Positions 24,942 through 33,566 of a stretch of 64,000 nt of DNA are shown here, piece by piece; positions within the stretch are counted from its first letter, which is position 1, and every line of letters starts with the position of its first letter. The position numbers and the translations under genes are program-made. Source of the DNA: Balneolaceae bacterium. Lineage in GTDB: Bacteria; Bacteroidota; Rhodothermia; Balneolales; Balneolaceae. The stretch lies in the NCBI GenBank assembly GCA_017640665.1, contig JAEPQE010000003.1, positions 496,001 through 560,000 on the forward strand, written 5' to 3'. The notes under the pieces are model-generated. The model ran no database searches, had not been told where the DNA came from, and saw only the letters and a program-made list of their open reading frames with translations.

Positions 24942-26168
24942 TTATCTCCCATACGAAATCACTTTTAATGGATCGGTCTTCGCAGCAATTCTGGCAGGTA
25001 ACCAGGACGCTAAGGCACATAAAACGATCGTGACAATAGATGTGATCACAAAATCAAGGAGATGAGGTTCAACAGGTGCATAGCTCATATAGTAATTCTC
25101 TTCTGAAAGTGGGATGATCTGGTAATTGATCTGGAGCCAGGCAAAAAGGAGTGAAATCGCTATTCCAATAATCAAACCAATGGATGCAACCATCAATCCT
25201 TCTAAAAGAAATACTTTTCGGATAATGGATGATTTACTCCCTATGGTTTTCAGGATGCCGATATCTTTGGTGCGTTCCAAAACCATCATTAAAATAGTGC
25301 CAATAAGATTAAATGCGGCTACGATAATCATCACACTGATGACAAGCGGGATCATCTGCTCCTGAAGTTCAACCCATGCAAAAATATTCCCATAACGAGA
25401 CTGTATGGTTTGCTTGTAGTATGGGAAGGGTAAGGCGTCTTCGAGCTTTTTGTCGAATGCAAGAATTTTGCTGGAATCTTTAAGCTTGATTTCAACACCC
25501 TGACCCTGACTTGGTTCGATTCCGAATAATTTATCAGTGTATTCTTTTGCAGTAACGGCATAAATACCGTCAAAGAAATCGATCCCGGTCCGAAAAATAC
25601 CGGTAAGTTCGAACTGCTGAATTTCCGGTGAATTAGCCAGGCTTGGTGTTCCTGAGATAGTGTATACGGTGATTATACTGCCCAATTCGGCCCGAATGGT
25701 CTGTGCAAGTTTTGAGCCAACTACGATGCCGGGGTAACCATTCTCTTTTTTGCTGAGATTATAACTTCCTTCCACTACATACTCGGTAAGGTTTGAAACA
25801 TCCGAATTTTGGTCAACACCTCTTAACTCAGTACCGGTGACCCCGTCTTTCGTCTGAATCATCACCTGCCCCTGATTTATGATTTGCTTAGTCTCAATTT
25901 CTTCGAATCGATCCAGGTAAGTCATCAATGTATCAGCTCTATAGAGAGGAGCATCTGTGTAATTGGTAATTAACACATGAGGAGCAAACCCAAGCACTTT
26001 ATCGTTTATGGTGGATTTGAAGCCGTGCACGATAGACAGAGCGATCAACAATCCAGCGGAACCGATAGCTACTCCGGTGATACTCATCGCTTTAATGAAC
26101 GACAAAAAACGAGCTCCTTTTCGGGTGCCTTTGAAGTAACGGAAAGCTAAATAGGTTTCAAATTTCAT
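24942..26168 (-). CDS. LolC/LolE-type ABC transporter permease
   Basis: The product is an inner-membrane FtsX/MacB-type permease of the lipoprotein-release (LolCDE) class: an N-terminal amphipathic start and first membrane segment (SITGVAIGSAGLLIALSIVHGFKSTI), a periplasmic domain of about 200 residues, then three C-terminal segments (LVISVMIIVAAFNLIGTILMMVLERTKDIGILKTIGS is the diagnostic coupling region). ATG at 26168 (MKFETYLAFRYF) is the normal family start, and the frame extending to 26204 is unlikely. No ATPase gene (lolD) is adjacent, so it is encoded elsewhere. Confidence 0.88.
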   Translation of the reverse strand: MKFETYLAFRYFKGTRKGARFLSFIKAMSITGVAIGSAGLLIALSIVHGFKSTINDKVLGFAPHVLITNYTDAPLYRADTLMTYLDRFEEIETKQIINQGQVMIQTKDGVTGTELRGVDQNSDVSNLTEYVVEGSYNLSKKENGYPGIVVGSKLAQTIRAELGSIITVYTISGTPSLANSPEIQQFELTGIFRTGIDFFDGIYAVTAKEYTDKLFGIEPSQGQGVEIKLKDSSKILAFDKKLEDALPFPYYKQTIQSRYGNIFAWVELQEQMIPLVISVMIIVAAFNLIGTILMMVLERTKDIGILKTIGSKSSIIRKVFLLEGLMVASIGLIIGIAISLLFAWLQINYQIIPLSEENYYMSYAPVEPHLLDFVITSIVTIVLCALASWLPARIAAKTDPLKVISYGR

Positions 26169-26257
26169 AGAATTAAATTCCAAATAACAAACTTCAAATC
26201 CCAAACAAACTTCGAACTCGGTTTAATCTTGAGTTCTGTATTTGAGAATTAGAATTT

Positions 26258-26277
26258 AAGGCGAATCTATTCGCCTT
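26258..26277 (-). terminator. Hairpin spanning the lysS stop codon
   Basis: AAGGCGAA and TTCGCCTT form a perfect eight-base stem with a four-base loop that includes the lysS TAG. The T run is stronger on the plus strand than on the minus strand, so termination of lysS here is only probable. Confidence 0.45.
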
Positions 26278-27805
26278 TTTCCGGTTTCATTTGCGGGAAA
26301 AAGAGTACATCTCTGATTGACTCAGAATCAGTCATAATCATACTCAGGCGATCGATTCCTATTCCAATTCCTGCAGTAGGAGGCATACCATATTCCAATG
26401 CACGGATGAAGTCTTCGTCAATGGTCATGGCTTCATCATCGCCGCCAGCCCGTAATTTCGATTGGTCTTCCAAGCGCTCACGTTGATCGATAGGATCATT
26501 CAACTCGCTATAAGCGTTTGCAATTTCCTTTCCGTTACAGATACACTCAAAACGTTCAACTAACCCTTCTTTAGACCGATGTTTCTTTGTCAACGGACTC
26601 ATTTCAACAGGATAATCCGTGATGAAAGTAGGCTGAATCAATCTTGGCTCTACAAATTCTCCGAAAATTTCATCAATAATTTTACCGGAGCCAAAAGACT
26701 CATCAATCTGGATATGAAGCTCTTTTGCTACTGCTTTCAGTTCTTCGAGATTCTTTCCGTATAAATCATGTCCGGTTTCTTTTTCGATTGCTTCAAACAT
26801 AGGAACTCTTGGCCAGGGAGCTTTGAATTCTATTTCATGCTCGCCAACTTGAACTTTGGTGGAACCATGCAAGTCCAGAGCTACTTTCTCAATCATTCTC
26901 TCAGTGAATTCCATCATCCAGTTGTAGTCTTTAAAAGCAACATATAACTCAACCTGAGTAAATTCCGGGTTGTGAAAACGGGACAATCCTTCGTTTCTGA
27001 AATCTTTAGAGAACTCGTACACTCCATCAAATCCACCCACTATTAACCGCTTGAGGTACAACTCATTGGCTACCCTCAGATACAAATCCATGTCAAGTGT
27101 GTTATGGTGAGTCATAAATGGACGTGCAGTCGCTCCACCATAGATAGGTTGAAGAATTGGAGTCTCCACCTCAAGGTAGCCACGATCGTTCATAAAGTTA
27201 CGCATGGTCTGTACCATTTTGGTTCTTTTTACGAACGTATCTTTCACATCAGGATTAACAATCAAATCCACATATCGTTGACGGTAGCGAAGTTCTTTAT
27301 CCGCGAACGCATCAAAAATTACTTTTTCACCATCTTCATTTTCTACTTCTTTAGGGATGGGTATAGGACGAATGGTTTTGGTAAGAAGTTCAAAATGTTC
27401 AGCATGTACAGTGGTCTCACCGGTTCTTGTTTTGAAAACAAAACCTTTAATTCCTACGATGTCTCCAATATCGACCAGTTTCTTAAATACTGTGTTGTAC
27501 TCTTCAACCCCAACATCATCCCGACGAATATACACCTGGATCGTTCCTTCAGAATCCTGAAGATTAAAGAAAGCCGCTTTACCCATAATGCGTCGAGTCA
27601 TTACTCGTCCGGCAATAGAAACAGCCTCTGTCTCAGGATTTGATTCTTCATCCCTGATTAATTCAGACTCGTTTTTTATGGTTTTACTGGTGTGGGTAAC
27701 TTCAAAAGAATAGGGGTACGGATTTACTCCAAGTTCATTAAGTTGTGTTAGTTTCTCTCGTCTGATTTCTTCCTGTTCGGAGAGCGAAGTTTCCTGGTTC
27801 GACAT
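26267..27805 (-). CDS. lysS: Lysyl-tRNA synthetase, class II
   Basis: This cytosolic enzyme charges tRNA-Lys. An N-terminal OB-fold anticodon-binding domain (about 60-160; [21 protein letters not shown]) is followed by the class II catalytic core with motif 1 ([23 protein letters not shown]), motif 2 ([18 protein letters not shown]) and motif 3 ([15 protein letters not shown]). I place the start at ATG 27805 ([11 protein letters not shown]), as in the family; a frame six codons longer exists to 27823. It is divergent from the phosphopantetheinyl transferase gene. Confidence 0.96.
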   Translation of the reverse strand: MSNQETSLSEQEEIRREKLTQLNELGVNPYPYSFEVTHTSKTIKNESELIRDEESNPETEAVSIAGRVMTRRIMGKAAFFNLQDSEGTIQVYIRRDDVGVEEYNTVFKKLVDIGDIVGIKGFVFKTRTGETTVHAEHFELLTKTIRPIPIPKEVENEDGEKVIFDAFADKELRYRQRYVDLIVNPDVKDTFVKRTKMVQTMRNFMNDRGYLEVETPILQPIYGGATARPFMTHHNTLDMDLYLRVANELYLKRLIVGGFDGVYEFSKDFRNEGLSRFHNPEFTQVELYVAFKDYNWMMEFTERMIEKVALDLHGSTKVQVGEHEIEFKAPWPRVPMFEAIEKETGHDLYGKNLEELKAVAKELHIQIDESFGSGKIIDEIFGEFVEPRLIQPTFITDYPVEMSPLTKKHRSKEGLVERFECICNGKEIANAYSELNDPIDQRERLEDQSKLRAGGDDEAMTIDEDFIRALEYGMPPTAGIGIGIDRLSMIMTDSESIRDVLFFPQMKPEKGE

Positions 27806-27905
27806 AGGTAAATTTGGTTTCAAGTTTTAGCGCGAATCAAAGGTTGCAAAAATACCGAATTGTGCAGAAAATTGTGGCATTAACATAAACCTTTATTCTA
27901 AGAGC

Positions 27906-28529
27906 TTGAACCGATTTGATACTTCGCAAATTCCGAACTTCCCCAAAGAAATTGTTTTGGGTTGGAGTGAAGTTGATTTCGAACTTGACCGAAGTATTCT
28001 TTCTGATGAGGAGACTAAAACTCTGGCTAACTTTACCAATGAGCAGCGTAAAGGAGAGTTTTTAACAGCAAGACACCTTTTCTGGAAATTAATTAATGAT
28101 TTGGGATGGGATTCAGAATCCATCAAACTGAGAAAAGAAGAAACAGGTAAACCTTACATTGAGACTGCAGAGCGAAGAAAGTTTGTGAGTTTCTCACATT
28201 CTCAGGATTTGGTTTTGTGCGCAGTTTCTGAGTCATTGGATGTAGGCTTAGATGCAGAAACGCTTGATCGCAAGGTAAATCCATCCATCGTAAAACGGAT
28301 TTTAAGTGAAAATGAATGGGAAGTTTATGGAGAGGATGACCCGATTTCTCTTTGGACGATGAAAGAATCTGCTGTGAAAAGCCTTGGCACAGGTTTGAGA
28401 ACGAATCTTAAAGACCTTGAGTTGTCCAAATCTGAGGATGGTTTTTTTACTATCACCATCAACCAAAAGGAAGAACTACAAGGGATTTGTTTTATTGCCT
28501 TGAACCATTGTATTTCAATAGCTTTTTAA
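27906..28529 (+). CDS. 4'-phosphopantetheinyl transferase, Sfp-like
   Basis: The enzyme moves phosphopantetheine from coenzyme A to a carrier-protein Ser. At 207 residues it has the Sfp/HetI-family motifs: LTARHLFWKL, GKPYI, FSHSQD, VGLDAET (Mg-binding Asp) and the signature WTMKESAVKSLGTGL with the WxxKEAxxK pattern. The start codon is TTG at 27906. The two-domain length is somewhat short for Sfp but complete in motifs. It is followed five bases later by the DUF2520-like gene. Whether its target is the fatty-acid carrier protein or a peptide/polyketide synthase cannot be told. Confidence 0.87.
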   Translation: MNRFDTSQIPNFPKEIVLGWSEVDFELDRSILSDEETKTLANFTNEQRKGEFLTARHLFWKLINDLGWDSESIKLRKEETGKPYIETAERRKFVSFSHSQDLVLCAVSESLDVGLDAETLDRKVNPSIVKRILSENEWEVYGEDDPISLWTMKESAVKSLGTGLRTNLKDLELSKSEDGFFTITINQKEELQGICFIALNHCISIAF

Positions 28530-28533
28530 ATGT

Positions 28534-29331
28534 ATGAGATTCCCAACTGTTTCAATTATTGGTCCAGGCAGGCTTGGAAGCGCACTTAAATCAGCGTTTT
28601 TAAAGGCAGGATATGATGTTAATCATGTTTACGAAAGAGGCGATACTTTCTCAGGCTTTGCCGATCTGATCTTAGTCACCACTCCAGATTCTGAAGTTCG
28701 AAAAGTAAGCTCGAAAATTGCTTCATCGGGGCAGGAGTTGAATGGCAAAGTGTTTATCCATTGTTCGGGGGCTTTTGCTTCATCAATATTACAGGAATTG
28801 AAGGACAGAGGAGCAAGAACCGCTTGTTTTCATCCATTGATGTCGGTTTCTCCGGAAACGGTTTCCTTTAAGAACATTTATTTTGATATCGAAGGGGATG
28901 AATCTGTACTGCCTTTGTTGGAGGAAATGGCGAAGAATATCGGGGCTAAATCAATCCGGGTTTCTCCAAAGGAAAAAGAATTGCTCCATGTTTCGGCGGT
29001 GATGGCTTCCAACTACATGGTTACTTTGGCAGATCTTTCGTTGAGAATCTCGGTTTCAGCTAATATCCCTGAGCGTACATTGATGGATGCTTTTCTGCCT
29101 TTGATGCGTTCTTCTCTTGAGAATCTGGAGAGACTTAATCCGACCGAAGCACTCACCGGTCCTATTGCAAGAGGGGATATACAGACTATACAAAAACATG
29201 TTAAATTGTTGCAAAACAATCCTGAGATGCTGGAAATGTACAAGAAACTTGGGTTACTTACGCTCGAACTGATCAGCAGTGATTTAAAAGACAGTACCAT
29301 AAAATTCAGACTTTATGATTTGTTGAAATGA
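28534..29331 (+). CDS. Rossmann-fold DUF2520-type oxidoreductase-like protein
   Basis: The 265-residue protein has an N-terminal NAD(P)-binding motif IIGPGRLGSALKSAF, a VTTPDSEV strand, a conserved CFHPLMSVSP segment and a C-terminal helical DUF2520 domain (HVSAVMASNYMVTLADLS, LTGPIARGD). Relatives resemble 6-phosphogluconate dehydrogenase-like and F420-dependent reductases, but the reaction is unassigned. It overlaps the next gene by four bases (ATGA) and belongs to a run of five co-directional genes from 27906 to 30773. Confidence 0.85.
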   Translation: MRFPTVSIIGPGRLGSALKSAFLKAGYDVNHVYERGDTFSGFADLILVTTPDSEVRKVSSKIASSGQELNGKVFIHCSGAFASSILQELKDRGARTACFHPLMSVSPETVSFKNIYFDIEGDESVLPLLEEMAKNIGAKSIRVSPKEKELLHVSAVMASNYMVTLADLSLRISVSANIPERTLMDAFLPLMRSSLENLERLNPTEALTGPIARGDIQTIQKHVKLLQNNPEMLEMYKKLGLLTLELISSDLKDSTIKFRLYDLLK

Positions 29332-29675
29332 ACAAAAAGAAGCCCAACGATTTTTACCAACGAGTGTATGAAGTGGTCGCACAAATTCCGAATGGAAAAG
29401 TGACCAGTTATGGAGCGATATCTAAATACCTTGGGGTTGAGTCGGGTGCGCGAATGGTTGGATATGCAATGAACAACTATGTAAGTACTGAATTAGGTTT
29501 TGAAATCCCAGCTCACAGGGTACTTAACAGGCTAGGGCAATTAACGGGTCGCGCTCATTTTGAAGGCGATACCATGCGGGAGCGTTTAGAACAGGAAGGG
29601 GTTGAATTTAAAGAAGAATACACGGTTAATATGGATAAACATTTTTGGAATCCTTTTGAATTGGAGTTGTTATGA
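29328..29675 (+). CDS. Alkyltransferase-like DNA-binding protein (no active-site Cys)
   Basis: The 115-residue protein matches the C-terminal domain of O6-alkylguanine-DNA alkyltransferase: VYEVVAQIPNGKVTSYGAISKYLG, the Arg-finger region GARMVGYAMNNY, and PAHRVLNRLGQL where true enzymes have PCHRV. Cys is replaced by Ala, so it cannot remove the alkyl group. Known alkyltransferase-like proteins flag such lesions for nucleotide excision repair. It overlaps both neighbours by four bases. Confidence 0.88.
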   Translation: MNKKKPNDFYQRVYEVVAQIPNGKVTSYGAISKYLGVESGARMVGYAMNNYVSTELGFEIPAHRVLNRLGQLTGRAHFEGDTMRERLEQEGVEFKEEYTVNMDKHFWNPFELELL

Positions 29676-30157
29676 GGCTTTTTATTGTAGTGGCACTACT
29701 TTTATTAAGCTGTAATAATCAGAAGTCTGGAGAAATTATGGTTGATGCAACAGCTTCTGAAATAGTTCAAAAAGTTGCTTCTTTTGAAGGAGAGAAGCCT
29801 GTTTTGGTTAATTTTTGGGCTACTTGGTGCATTCCTTGTGTGGAAGAATTCCCTTACATCATGGAATTAAAGGAAAAGTATGATGATGAGTTTGAACTTA
29901 TTTTTGTATCAGGGGACTTTACCGATGCAAAAGAAGAAGCAAAGCAATTTCTAAAAACCCAGGAGGTCGACTTTACCACCTATTATAAAATCGGGAACGA
30001 TAATGAATTTATCACCACAATTTCAGATACTTGGTCAGGTGCATTACCTTACACGGTGATTTATGGCAAAGATGGAACGGTATCTGCTGAATGGGAAGGC
30101 AAACAGGAATTTGACGTTTTTGAAGAGGAACTTTTAAGAGCAATAAATGAAGGTTGA
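29672..30157 (+). CDS. TlpA-like thiol-disulfide oxidoreductase lipoprotein
   Basis: The 161-residue protein has a lipoprotein signal (VVALLLLSC) and a thioredoxin fold with the redox site WATWCIPC, then VEEFPYIMELKEKY and a cis-Pro region (GALPYTVIYGKDG). It is expected to sit on the periplasmic face of a membrane and to reduce or exchange disulfides in exported proteins. It overlaps the alkyltransferase-like gene by four bases and precedes another thioredoxin-fold gene, so the two may act in the same redox relay. Confidence 0.87.
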   Translation: MRLFIVVALLLLSCNNQKSGEIMVDATASEIVQKVASFEGEKPVLVNFWATWCIPCVEEFPYIMELKEKYDDEFELIFVSGDFTDAKEEAKQFLKTQEVDFTTYYKIGNDNEFITTISDTWSGALPYTVIYGKDGTVSAEWEGKQEFDVFEEELLRAINEG

Positions 30158-30161
30158 GATC

Positions 30162-30773
30162 ATGAAAATAATACGAATTACTCTAGCAATAGTGCTTTCT
30201 TTGTTGGTTATGGATGCATCAGCATTTCAAATAAAAGAAATGGCCATTGGGTCAAAAGCTCCAATGGTTGATCATAAGATGCAGGATGTTTCAGGAAGAA
30301 GCATTAGTCTGGGCGAAGTTGCCCAGGAGAATGGTTTACTTGTTATTTTTTCCTGTAATACCTGTCCTTGGGTGATGCGTTGGGAAGACCGATATGGAGA
30401 CGTCTCCCAAATGGCAAGAGCAAATAATATTGGGATGATCGCGCTCAATCCTAATGAAGATTATAGAAACCGCGGAGATGGAATGGATGATATGATCAAA
30501 CACGCGCGAAAAGCTGATTATGATTTCCCTTATGTTCTCGATAAAGATCATTTGGTTGCAGATGCTTTTGGAGCCTCAAGAACTCCGCACGTATACCTTT
30601 TCAATGGAGATATGGAACTAGTATATGTTGGTGCGATTGATGATAACGCGAATGACGCCTCATCAGTTAAAGATTACTACATTAAAGATGCGATGGATCA
30701 GTTAATTTCGGGACAGAAACTTAGTCGTCCGAATACTAAATCATTGGGTTGCACTATTAAACGAGTTAGTTAA
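30162..30773 (+). CDS. Exported redoxin-family protein with CNTCPW site
   Basis: The product of about 203 residues has a signal peptide (ITLAIVLSLLVMDASAF) and a peroxiredoxin/thioredoxin-like fold: GSKAPMVDHKMQDVSG, then LLVIFSCNTCPWVMRWEDRY with a Cys-x-x-Cys pair, and a cis-Pro segment ASRTPHVYLF. It resembles the 'thioredoxin family/redoxin' proteins with CxxCPW common in Bacteroidota. The start at 30162 follows the end of the previous gene; a frame starting at 30147 would overlap it. A strong terminator follows. Confidence 0.82.
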   Translation: MKIIRITLAIVLSLLVMDASAFQIKEMAIGSKAPMVDHKMQDVSGRSISLGEVAQENGLLVIFSCNTCPWVMRWEDRYGDVSQMARANNIGMIALNPNEDYRNRGDGMDDMIKHARKADYDFPYVLDKDHLVADAFGASRTPHVYLFNGDMELVYVGAIDDNANDASSVKDYYIKDAMDQLISGQKLSRPNTKSLGCTIKRVS

Positions 30774-30802
30774 TTTTTGATAAAAAAAGCCGTATTTTTA
30801 AG

Positions 30803-30837
30803 TCCTCACTCGTTTTTGACGAGTGGGGATTTTTTTT
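30803..30837 (+). terminator. Intrinsic terminator after the thioredoxin-fold pair
   Basis: TCCTCACTCG and CGAGTGGGGA pair over ten positions (one G-T wobble) with a seven-base loop, followed by eight T. Confidence 0.9.
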
Positions 30838-30859
30838 GAATGCGAATGAATAAAATTTA

Positions 30860-31249
30860 ATGCCAACCTGGACCTTACATACAGAATTTAAATTTGACGC
30901 GGCTCATTTCATCGAAGGGTACGATGGGAAATGTGGAAGAATGCACGGGCATTCCTACAAAGTGAAAATGACCGCTAAATCTAACAAACTAAATCCATCT
31001 GCCTATTTAGATACAGATGATATGGTATGTGATTTCAAGGAATTGAAATGGGCGGCCAAGGATTCAGAAAAAGGTGGATTTGATCACGGAAATTTGAACG
31101 AGTTGATGTCCGTAAATACTACCGCCGAACGAATCGCCGAATACATTCACCAGGAAACGAAAAGAAGAATTCCTGATGGTATTGAACTAACCGTAACGGT
31201 TTGGGAGACAGATACCTGTTGGGTAGAATACACCGATAAAAATGTATAA
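30860..31249 (+). CDS. queD: 6-carboxy-5,6,7,8-tetrahydropterin synthase
   Basis: QueD converts 7,8-dihydroneopterin triphosphate to 6-carboxytetrahydropterin in queuosine synthesis. The 129-residue protein keeps the zinc ligands His16, His29 and His31 (FDAAHF, MHGHSY), the catalytic Cys25 and the late Glu (TVWETDTCWVEY). It overlaps queE by eight bases, and the pair covers two successive steps of preQ0 formation. It lies 23 bases after the terminator of the previous operon, so its promoter must overlap that region. Confidence 0.94.
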   Translation: MPTWTLHTEFKFDAAHFIEGYDGKCGRMHGHSYKVKMTAKSNKLNPSAYLDTDDMVCDFKELKWAAKDSEKGGFDHGNLNELMSVNTTAERIAEYIHQETKRRIPDGIELTVTVWETDTCWVEYTDKNV

Positions 31250-31898
31250 TTCTTTTGAACATATTGACTCAGAAGTATTAACAGACCCGAAAGAATATCC
31301 CGATGTAGAATATCCGATAATGGAGCATTTTTATACGATTCAAGGGGAAGGAGCGCATACCGGTAGAGCCGCTTATTTCATCAGAACAGGTGGCTGCGAT
31401 GTGCAATGTTGGTGGTGCGACGTAAAAGACAGTTGGGATGAAGAGAAACACCCCCGAATGAAAGTGAAAGAATTGGTTGAAAAGGTAAAAGGGAGTAAAG
31501 CGCCGATCGCAGTAATTACTGGTGGAGAACCTCTGCTGCACGACCTTGATGCACTCACCAATTCCATCAAAGAAATTGGGGTTAAAACTCATATTGAAAC
31601 CAGTGGTTCATCTCCGCTCTCTGGTAATTTTGATTGGATCACGCTCTCGCCAAAACGATTTAAAAAACCATTGGATGAAGTGTTTCCGTATGTGGATGAG
31701 CTCAAAGTGGTTGTACTTACAAAAAAGGATTTAGCATGGGCAGAAAAAAATGCAGCCAAATGCCACGACTCAACCCAGCTTTTGTTACAACCGGAATGGG
31801 ATACTCCGGCATCCATGCCCCTGATTGTAGAATATGTGAAAGAGCATCCGGAATGGGGGATCAGTCTTCAAACTCATAAATATCTACAGGTGCCTTAA
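31242..31898 (+). CDS. queE: 7-carboxy-7-deazaguanine synthase
   Basis: QueE is the radical-SAM enzyme that rearranges carboxytetrahydropterin to 7-carboxy-7-deazaguanine. The 218-residue protein carries the cluster-binding Cys52, Cys56 and Cys59 (GGCDVQCWWCD, CxxxCxxC), FYTIQGEGAHTGR before it and VITGGEPLLH (SAM-binding GGEP) after it. It overlaps queD, and the SDR gene begins on its last base. queC and queF are not in the window. Confidence 0.95.
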   Translation: MYNSFEHIDSEVLTDPKEYPDVEYPIMEHFYTIQGEGAHTGRAAYFIRTGGCDVQCWWCDVKDSWDEEKHPRMKVKELVEKVKGSKAPIAVITGGEPLLHDLDALTNSIKEIGVKTHIETSGSSPLSGNFDWITLSPKRFKKPLDEVFPYVDELKVVVLTKKDLAWAEKNAAKCHDSTQLLLQPEWDTPASMPLIVEYVKEHPEWGISLQTHKYLQVP

Positions 31899-32611
31899 TG
31901 AGCTTTCAGGATTCATCAGTACTTATAACAGGAGGGAGCAAAGGAATTGGGCTTTCAATTGCCAAGGTTTTTGCCCGGAGAACGAATCGTCCGATCGTGT
32001 TGCTTGCTCGAAATGAAGAAGAACTCAAACAGGCAAAAGAGATATGCGAGGCTGAAGGGGCTCAAAAAGTTGATTTCATTGTAGCAGATTTACTGGATGA
32101 AGAAAAGTTATCAAAAACTGATTTTGAAGCTTTAAATCCTGGAATTTTAGTCAACAATGCAGGTTCATTTTTGTTCAAACAGTTAAAGGATACATCTTCT
32201 GAGGAGTTTGAACAACAATTCCGGGTTAATGCTTTGGGAGCATTCAATATCACTAATAAAGTATTGCCTGAACTGCACAAGAAGGAGAGAGGGTTAATCG
32301 TAAATATTTGTTCTGAGGCATCGCTGAAAGGATATGGACAAAGTGGGGCTTATGCAGCCAGCAAACATGCTACATTAGGTTATTCGCGCTCGCTTCGTAA
32401 AGAACTAATGAAAACAAAAATAGCAGTTACCGCTATCAATCTTGGGCAAACCTATTCTACTTCCTGGGAAGAAGTGAATGTAGATCCCAATGACTTGATT
32501 GACCCGGAAGATGTGGGCAGATTGATTGTTTCTCTTTCAGAGTTAAGCCCCAGAAGTGTAGCGGATGAGATTCTTCTTACCGCACAGGGTGGGGATGTGA
32601 ATCCGGTTTAG
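31898..32611 (+). CDS. Short-chain dehydrogenase/reductase
   Basis: The 237-residue protein is a classical SDR: cofactor motif TGGSKGIGLSIA (residues 11-22), NNAG, catalytic Ser in ICSEAS and YAASKHATLGY with the Tyr-x-x-x-Lys pair. It resembles 3-oxoacyl-ACP reductases and sepiapterin-reductase-like enzymes, and the substrate cannot be set. It starts on the last base of queE (TAATG-type overlap), so it is co-translated with the queuosine genes; a pteridine substrate is a possible but unproven reading. Confidence 0.88.
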   Translation: MSFQDSSVLITGGSKGIGLSIAKVFARRTNRPIVLLARNEEELKQAKEICEAEGAQKVDFIVADLLDEEKLSKTDFEALNPGILVNNAGSFLFKQLKDTSSEEFEQQFRVNALGAFNITNKVLPELHKKERGLIVNICSEASLKGYGQSGAYAASKHATLGYSRSLRKELMKTKIAVTAINLGQTYSTSWEEVNVDPNDLIDPEDVGRLIVSLSELSPRSVADEILLTAQGGDVNPV

Positions 32612-32613
32612 AT

Positions 32614-33108
32614 TTAAAATTCTACATAATCTGATTCAGGCCAAAATTTCAAATTATTTTTAAATCTGATTCTTTTTTGTTTATCAGGAAAAACCATCTC
32701 TTTCTTAATTAAACCAATGTAACTACAGGAGTAGTCTTTATTCAGAGCCACAAAAGCAAGAATATCAAATTTATTCTTATCTAAGCCGAATAATTGAGGA
32801 GTTCCCTTTTGGAATTTTCTTGTTTTCACCCCAATCTGGACTTCTTTTGGTAAGGAGTATTTAGTTCTAAAGTCATCTTTTAAAATACCAGTAAAATCAG
32901 ATTTATCATTTGAGGTTTTTGATTGATATAAGGTCTCAAAAATTTTGTTCTCAATATTTGATTTGAAATAATATTCACCTAAATCACCTACAAATTTACT
33001 AGAACTAAAACGTATTCCTTTCTTTCTTAAAAGTTTTTGAATTTCATCTTCAATTCTCATCCTTTGAGTAAGTAGTTCAGTTATTTCATTGTCGCTCTTA
33101 AAAATCAT
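32614..33108 (-). CDS. Hypothetical protein, possible PD-(D/E)xK-type nuclease fold
   Basis: ATG at 33108 gives 164 residues and clears the cupin gene, which ends at 33116; a longer frame to 33195 would run through it and is rejected. After a helical start (EITELLTQRMRIEDEIQKLL) come SSKFVGDLGEYYF, then DKSDFTGIL, then EVQIGVKTRKF, a spacing like the E...D...(D/E)xK site of restriction-endonuclease folds. Glycine, however, holds the usual acidic position before VK. The gene is AT-rich and lysine-rich compared with its neighbours. Function is not assigned. Confidence 0.55.
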   Translation of the reverse strand: MIFKSDNEITELLTQRMRIEDEIQKLLRKKGIRFSSSKFVGDLGEYYFKSNIENKIFETLYQSKTSNDKSDFTGILKDDFRTKYSLPKEVQIGVKTRKFQKGTPQLFGLDKNKFDILAFVALNKDYSCSYIGLIKKEMVFPDKQKRIRFKNNLKFWPESDYVEF

Positions 33109-33115
33109 AGTGATT

Positions 33116-33481
33116 TTAAATCCAATCCTGTTTCTTTTCCTCAACCGTCCCTTCAAAATAAACTTCTCCGGTATGTTTCGTCCCTTTAGGTTCAATGAGC
33201 ATTACCCAACATTCCTCTTCTGCAATTGGGAGATGATCTTCACCTTTTGGAACCACATATAAATCTCCTTCCCTTAACTGTACCTCACGATCTTTGAACT
33301 TTAAAAGAAGTTCTCCTTTAACTATGTAGAAAAGCTCGTCCTCATTGGCATGATTATGCCACACAAATTCACCTTTAAGCTTGGCAAGTTTTACCAACTG
33401 ACCATTCGTTTCAGAAATGATTTTCGGAGTCCAAAGCTCATTAAACAATTCAAGCTTCTTTTTTAGGTTAATCACTGACAT
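33116..33481 (-). CDS. Cupin-domain protein
   Basis: The 121-residue single-domain cupin has the two conserved motifs: FVWHNHANEDELFYIVKGE (metal-binding His, His, Glu) and YVVPKGEDHLPIA (third His). It is cytosolic, and similar small cupins bind metals and sometimes act as isomerases or sensors, so no function is given. It reads into the nuclease-like gene seven bases later and may be co-transcribed with it. Confidence 0.85.
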   Translation of the reverse strand: MSVINLKKKLELFNELWTPKIISETNGQLVKLAKLKGEFVWHNHANEDELFYIVKGELLLKFKDREVQLREGDLYVVPKGEDHLPIAEEECWVMLIEPKGTKHTGEVYFEGTVEEKKQDWI

Positions 33482-33566
33482 ATTTGATAGGTTTTATTTC
33501 CAAAGCATAGTTTAATAAATCTTTATTTTTTCTCGGGGTGAAGGTATATCTCAGAATTGAGTTCTA

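Noticed and set aside
27104-27643. 179-codon plus-strand frame inside lysS
   Set aside because: Antisense to a highly conserved gene, rich in Phe and Ile, with no domain.
33108-33195. N-terminal extension of the nuclease-like protein to 33195
   Set aside because: It would run through the end of the cupin gene; ATG 33108 is cleaner.
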